Shown here: positions 16,188 to 19,813 of the stretch, piece after piece
Layout: every line of letters begins with the position of its first letter
Position numbering within the stretch: the stretch's first letter is position 1
NCBI GenBank assembly: GCA_964346275.1
Contig: CAYFUR010000066.1
Coordinates: 1 to 19,813 of the forward strand
DNA length: 19,813 nt
Direction: 5' to 3'
Source: CAYFUR01 sp964346275
GTDB lineage: Bacteria; Sumerlaeota; Sumerlaeia; SLMS01
Notes under the pieces: model-generated
The model's database searches: none
Seen by the model: only the letters and a program-made list of their open reading frames with translations
What the model was told of the DNA's origin: nothing
Position numbers and translations under genes: made by a program

Positions 16188-17915
16188 CTATCCGGAAAGA
16201 TGGTTTTGCAGGGCATCCACAAGCCCTTCGAATGTGCGGTCGTCCGTTTCAAAGTGGGGTGGGAGGCCGATGGCGCGGAGCGATTCGCTCGTGCGCGGGC
16301 CCATGGAGCCAACGGCAACTCCGGAAAAGAGCTTGGCGGGGTCTTCTCCTTCGAGCGCTTCGACGGCAGAGGAGCTGCAGAAGAGAACGGCATCAGGTTT
16401 GTCCGCCGCGAGGGCTTCGCGCACCACCGCCATGGATTCCAGGCGCACGGTGCGGTATGCGACCGGATCGTCGACGCGGGCGCCCATCTCCCTCAGCGAT
16501 TCCGCCAGGCCAGGCCGCGCCAGGCTCGACCTTGGATAGAGAAAGCTGGTTCCCGGGGCGATGCCCGCTTTTTGAAATGCTTCCACGAGGGATTCCGCCG
16601 TGGTATCCGGCGCGATCAGTTCCACCCGGCCGCCTTCCGCCTCGGCGGACCGCGCTGTAGCGGCCCCCACGCAGGCAATGCGCGGCGCCAGGTTGCGCAG
16701 CGGTTCGGGCCCTTTCTGCCAGACGCGCAGCAGCGCGGACGTGGCCCGGCGGCTCGTCAGAATCAGCCAGTCGTACTCATCGAGGCGCGCGAGGGCCTCG
16801 CGCAGCGGCGTGTCATCTTCGGCGGCTTCGTGGCGGATGAGGGGGAGGCAGATCGGCTGGGCGCCTCGCTGGCGAAGGGCGATACTGAGGGGGCCGTCCG
16901 CGTCTTCGTCGCGCGTGACCAGCACCCGGCGGCTGCCCAGGGGGCGCTGATCCATTTCCCGGGATGCGCGCACGGCGGCCTCGAAACCTTCTTCCGGCGA
17001 GAGATCGAGTTCCTTCAGAATCTCCAGGCCGCCTTCGACGAGGAGCTTTTCCGCCAGTTCGCGGCCGACTGATTCCGGGTCGGCGGCATCGCCGCTCAGC
17101 TCGCCTTCGGCGCTCTTTCGCCCATCGAGCGAGCCCATGCGTCCGCGCAGCAGCAGGCGGCCGTCCTGGATGGCGGCGAGCGTGCCCAGAGGCAATTGGC
17201 ACCCGCCGCCAAGGCCCTGGAGCAGGGCGCGCTCGGCGAGGCAGCAGGCCGCTGTCATGCCGTCGTGAAGAGGGGCGAGGGCCTGGCGCGTTTCCTCGTC
17301 GTCGCCGCGGGTCTGAAGACCGAGGGCCCCCTGGGCCGGCGCGGGGAGCATCTCGTCGTAGGGAATCTGGTGTATAGACGGCGCTTCCTGCTCGAGGCGG
17401 TCGACTCCGGCGGCGGCGACGACAATGGCTTCATACATGCCGTCGAGCATTTTGCGCACGCGGGTAGGGACATTGCCGCGGAGATCGAGTACCTGGACAT
17501 CGCGGTTGAGGCGCCGGATTTGCGCCTGGCGGCGAAGGCTCGACGTGCCGATGCGTTGGGCCTGGCCGAGCTTTCGCCAGTCGAGGGGCCGCGCTGAAAT
17601 CAGGTAGTCGCCCGGGTTGTGGCGCTCGGTGATGGCGGCGAGGGCCAGCCCGGGAGGCTGCACCGTGGGGACGTCCTTGAGGCTGTGGACGGCGACGTCT
17701 ATACGCTTGTCGTAGAGCGCTTCCTCGATTTCCTTGGTAAAGACGCCCTTGCCGCCGATTTGCGAGAGCGGCGAATCGAGAATCTTGTCGCCGGTGGTCT
17801 GGACAATGACGACTTCCACCTCCAGGCCGGGATGGAGCCCGCGCAGGGCGTTGGCGATTTCGTGAGTCTGTGTCAGGGCGAGGCGGCTTCCTCGAGTCCC
17901 CAGGCGCAGGGCCAT
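16188..17915 (-). CDS. hemCD: fused hydroxymethylbilane synthase - uroporphyrinogen III synthase
   Basis: One 575-residue polypeptide carrying two consecutive activities. Residues 1 to about 310 are HemC, which polymerises four porphobilinogens: RLGTRGSRLALTQT at 4-17, HSLKDVPT with catalytic Asp81, GTSSLRRQAQI, LDLRGNVPTRV, MLPAPAQGALG, and the dipyrromethane-cofactor Cys239 in GGGCQLPLG. After a short linker, residues about 325-575 are HemD, which closes and flips ring D: RRVLVTRDE, YDWLILTSRRAT, RIACVGAATARSAE, FLYPRSSLAR, AYRTVR, VLFCSSSAVEAL and VAVGSMGPRTSESLRAIGL. The order and spacing match each single-domain enzyme, and there is no stop or frameshift between them. A strong AGGGGGG sits five bases before the ATG. 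It starts 12 bases after the hemA stop. No separate hemD exists in the window. Confidence 0.95.
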   Translation of the reverse strand: MALRLGTRGSRLALTQTHEIANALRGLHPGLEVEVVIVQTTGDKILDSPLSQIGGKGVFTKEIEEALYDKRIDVAVHSLKDVPTVQPPGLALAAITERHNPGDYLISARPLDWRKLGQAQRIGTSSLRRQAQIRRLNRDVQVLDLRGNVPTRVRKMLDGMYEAIVVAAAGVDRLEQEAPSIHQIPYDEMLPAPAQGALGLQTRGDDEETRQALAPLHDGMTAACCLAERALLQGLGGGCQLPLGTLAAIQDGRLLLRGRMGSLDGRKSAEGELSGDAADPESVGRELAEKLLVEGGLEILKELDLSPEEGFEAAVRASREMDQRPLGSRRVLVTRDEDADGPLSIALRQRGAQPICLPLIRHEAAEDDTPLREALARLDEYDWLILTSRRATSALLRVWQKGPEPLRNLAPRIACVGAATARSAEAEGGRVELIAPDTTAESLVEAFQKAGIAPGTSFLYPRSSLARPGLAESLREMGARVDDPVAYRTVRLESMAVVREALAADKPDAVLFCSSSAVEALEGEDPAKLFSGVAVGSMGPRTSESLRAIGLPPHFETDDRTFEGLVDALQNHLSG

Positions 17916-17927
17916 GGAAGCCCCCCT

Positions 17928-19196
17928 TTAATCGAAAAGATCGTTTGGATCGATGTTGAACAGGCGGCAGGCCATTTCAAACTGGCGTCTTCCTTCTTCT
18001 GTCTCCGTGTCCAGGCCGCGGATGCTGAGAGTTAAATCGTGAAGCACCGAGCGCATCAGACTGTCGGAGAACTTGCTCACTTCGTCGCGGGCTTCCGGCG
18101 AGAGATGCTTGCCATGCCGCCTCATGTGCTCGCGGCGCGTTTCCTCGGCGCGGCGGCGCAGCATGGCGATGAGGCGGCTGCTCTCCGTCGTCTGGGTCCA
18201 GCGCATGAAATTCACCGTCTCGCGGTCGATCATGGATTCGACCTGGGTGATTTCGGAAACGCGCTGGCCACGGTTTTCGTCTGCGATGGCTTCCAGATCT
18301 TCCAGCGAGGTGAGACTCACGCCTTCCAGGTCGCCACAGAGCGGGTCGATGTTTCGCGGCATGGAAAGATCGATGAGCACCATGGGCCGCCCCCGGCGCT
18401 GGGCCAGCATGGGCTTCAGGCCGCTCCGTGTGAGGATATAGTGCGGTGCGCCGGCGGCGCAGAGGACGATGTCCGACTCTTCGACGGCGGATTGCATCCG
18501 GTCGAGCGGCACCACGCGCCCGCCAAGGGATCGGGCCATGATCCCGGCGCGTTCCTCCGTGCGATTGGTTACGGCGATATCGCCCAGGCCCTGCTTGCGG
18601 AAATGCTCGGAGGCGAGGCGGGCCGTCTCGCCCGCGCCGATCACGAGCAGCCGTTTGCCGCAAAGGTCGGGGAAGACTTCCTGGGCCGCCTTGACCGCGA
18701 CGGAGGCGACGGAGACGTTGCCCTTGCCGATTTCGGTGAGCGTGCGCACGCGGCGGCCAAAGCTGATCGCCCGCACCATCAGCGAGTTGAGCATGCCGCC
18801 GATGCAGCCCGATTCCATCGCCAGCTCGTAGGCGTGGCGCAGCTGGCCGAGGATCTGGGATTCGCCCACGATCAGGGAATCAATGCCCGCCGCCACGCGA
18901 AACAGATGGCGCGCCGCCTGGTCGTTGCGATGGGTGTAGCTGAAATCTTTCAGCTCGCCGCTCTGGCTTTGCTCCTGGAATCGGCCGAGCAATTCTTCGC
19001 GCACGCGGCGCGATTCCTCCGCCACCAGGTAGAACTCCGTCCGGTTGCAGGTCGAGAGGCCTGCGATTTCCTGCACTTCGTCCGAAGTGCGGAATTCCCG
19101 GAGAAAAGAGGCCATGCGGTCCTGGGGAAGATTGGCGGCTTCCAGGACCGGGAGAGGGGCGGATTCGTGATTCAGACCGACGCAGAGAATCGTCAT
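17928..19196 (-). CDS. hemA: glutamyl-tRNA reductase
   Basis: Committed first step of C5 heme synthesis: NADPH-dependent reduction of glutamyl-tRNA(Glu) to glutamate-1-semialdehyde. 422 residues. The catalytic domain starts MTILCVGLNHESAP, with nucleophile Cys50 in LSTCNRTEFY and the conserved His97 in ARHLFRVAAGIDSLIVGESQILGQ. The NADPH domain has VIGAGETARLA (185-195) and VTNRTEERA; DLSMPRNID follows. The C-terminal helical dimerisation domain is complete. It is the first heme gene of the minus arm, downstream of mntR by 113 bases, with its own AT-rich palindromic promoter region just before it. There is no good Shine-Dalgarno sequence before the ATG at 19196 and the inferred leader would be short, which may keep expression low. 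It is the usual control point of the pathway. Confidence 0.97.
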   Translation of the reverse strand: MTILCVGLNHESAPLPVLEAANLPQDRMASFLREFRTSDEVQEIAGLSTCNRTEFYLVAEESRRVREELLGRFQEQSQSGELKDFSYTHRNDQAARHLFRVAAGIDSLIVGESQILGQLRHAYELAMESGCIGGMLNSLMVRAISFGRRVRTLTEIGKGNVSVASVAVKAAQEVFPDLCGKRLLVIGAGETARLASEHFRKQGLGDIAVTNRTEERAGIMARSLGGRVVPLDRMQSAVEESDIVLCAAGAPHYILTRSGLKPMLAQRRGRPMVLIDLSMPRNIDPLCGDLEGVSLTSLEDLEAIADENRGQRVSEITQVESMIDRETVNFMRWTQTTESSRLIAMLRRRAEETRREHMRRHGKHLSPEARDEVSKFSDSLMRSVLHDLTLSIRGLDTETEEGRRQFEMACRLFNIDPNDLFD

Positions 19197-19214
19197 AGGC
19201 GGCTTCAGAGGGTC

Positions 19215-19228
19215 TTGTATCGATATAA
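19215..19228 (-). promoter_or_regulatory. palindrome over the likely hemA promoter, candidate operator
   Basis: TTGTATCGATATAA is an inverted repeat of two seven-base halves with one mismatch. It lies 19-32 bases before the hemA ATG. On the minus strand it overlaps TATATC, the best -10 candidate in the mntR-hemA gap. No convincing -35 is seen. A repressor bound here would block hemA; whether the MntR next door is that repressor cannot be told, since the site does not resemble the E. coli MntR box I remember. Confidence 0.4.
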
Positions 19229-19309
19229 AATTGGTCGAGTTCTGTGCCTGACCACGTTGTTTGAGCGTAGCGCCACAGCCCCCGGTAACTCAATGGCAAA
19301 GAACGCGCC

Positions 19310-19804
19310 TCAGGTGCTGGTTTTGTTCGGTTTGGGGTCCGGTTTGCCCTGCAGTTCCTTGCGCGTGACGCGGCCGGTGGAATCCATGCGCTCGCAAAAG
19401 AGCGACATCTGTTCGAGCAGCTCTTCGCCGACGTGGTGTTCGATGCCCTCGGCGTCGTTGAGCGCTTCGTTTTCGCTGACGCCGAGGGCGTGCAAAAACC
19501 GCAGGGTGATTTCGTGGCGCCGGCGGCTGAAGGCGGCCAGCTCGCGCCCCTCAACGGTGAGGGTGATGGCGCGGTAGGGCTCGGCATGGACGAGGCCCAT
19601 GCTCTTCAGGCGCTTGATGGTTTTGTGGACGGTGACGTGGCTGACGCCGAGGCGGCGGGCGATGTCGGTGATATGGGCGGCGCCGACCTGGCTCTGCATT
19701 TCCTCGATCAGCTCGACGTAGTCCTGGGCGCTTTCCATGGCGTGGTCCGCGCGGCGCTTGGCGGCGGACTTTGCGGTGTATTTGATGGGTGTCTTGCGCG
19801 GCAC
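19310..19804 (-). CDS. mntR: manganese-dependent transcriptional regulator MntR (DtxR family)
   Basis: A DtxR-family metal-sensing repressor, in other bacteria controlling manganese uptake and export. Residues about 27-88 form the winged helix-turn-helix (HITDIARRLGVSHVTVHKTIKRLKSMGLV), followed by the dimer/metal domain. All six ligands of the B. subtilis MntR manganese site appear to be present: Asp28, Glu31, His97, Glu119, Glu122 and His123 (QDYVELI, RRRHEI, DAEGIEHH). Asp28 in place of the DtxR methionine points to manganese rather than iron. It lacks the SH3 domain of DtxR/IdeR and resembles the E. coli protein, with an N-terminal basic extension. The given start is a GTG at 19804, but the frame is open to the window edge, so the true start may lie outside; the internal ATG at 19738 lacks a ribosome site. 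It is on the same strand as, and directly upstream of, hemA. Confidence 0.88.
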   Translation of the reverse strand: MPRKTPIKYTAKSAAKRRADHAMESAQDYVELIEEMQSQVGAAHITDIARRLGVSHVTVHKTIKRLKSMGLVHAEPYRAITLTVEGRELAAFSRRRHEITLRFLHALGVSENEALNDAEGIEHHVGEELLEQMSLFCERMDSTGRVTRKELQGKPDPKPNKTST

Positions 19805-19813
19805 GAGGTTCGG

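Noticed and set aside
19197..19309. Possible small RNA or tRNA between mntR and hemA
   Set aside because: No cloverleaf, no TTC loop and no strong hairpin with a T tract. Only the palindrome at 19,215-19,228 stands out.
18039..19577. 512-codon plus-strand open frame
   Set aside because: Antisense to hemA and mntR, both securely identified; same shadow-frame composition.

Overview
The window appears to be two unrelated pieces of bacterial DNA joined at about 2,850-2,940. The join shows a run of ten T, runs of eleven and eight G, a YkgJ-type gene that loses its reading frame inside its conserved core, and a membrane-protein fragment with no N-terminus. I read it as an assembly or cloning chimera made through low-quality read ends. 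Nothing should be inferred about neighbourhood across it.

Left piece (1-~2,865): a proteobacterial or desulfobacterial type of sequence (weak guess). It holds the first 557 codons of glycogen branching enzyme glgB on the minus strand, running off the left edge; then yqgE (UPF0301) on the plus strand; then the start of a CxxCxxCC (YkgJ-type) gene.

Right piece (~2,942-19,813): a GC-rich Gram-negative bacterium, judged from a lipobox lipoprotein, a Tat component and polytopic glycosyltransferase-like proteins. I cannot place it to phylum. It begins with the C-terminal part of a membrane protein, a macro-domain ADP-ribose hydrolase and an unrecognised lipoprotein. A heme locus then fills the rest. 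On the plus strand: tatA-hemE-hemN-hemY-hemH. On the minus strand, read from the right edge: mntR-hemA-hemCD-hemB-hemL and a GT39-type membrane glycosyltransferase gene. The two arms converge and overlap tail to tail by 38 bp.

Together the arms encode every step from glutamyl-tRNA to protoheme: HemA, HemL, HemB, HemC and HemD (one fused protein), HemE, oxygen-independent HemN, flavin HemY and ferrochelatase HemH. The pathway is the C5, protoporphyrin-dependent one. Points of interest are a divergent HemH with a four-helix membrane domain at its C-terminus, the HemC-HemD fusion, an MntR-type regulator next to hemA with a palindrome over the likely hemA promoter, and an over-represented octamer GTCTATAC. 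I saw no RNA genes, CRISPR arrays or insertion sequences, and no gene-free stretch above 300 bases; the longest is 1,672-1,947, between glgB and yqgE.
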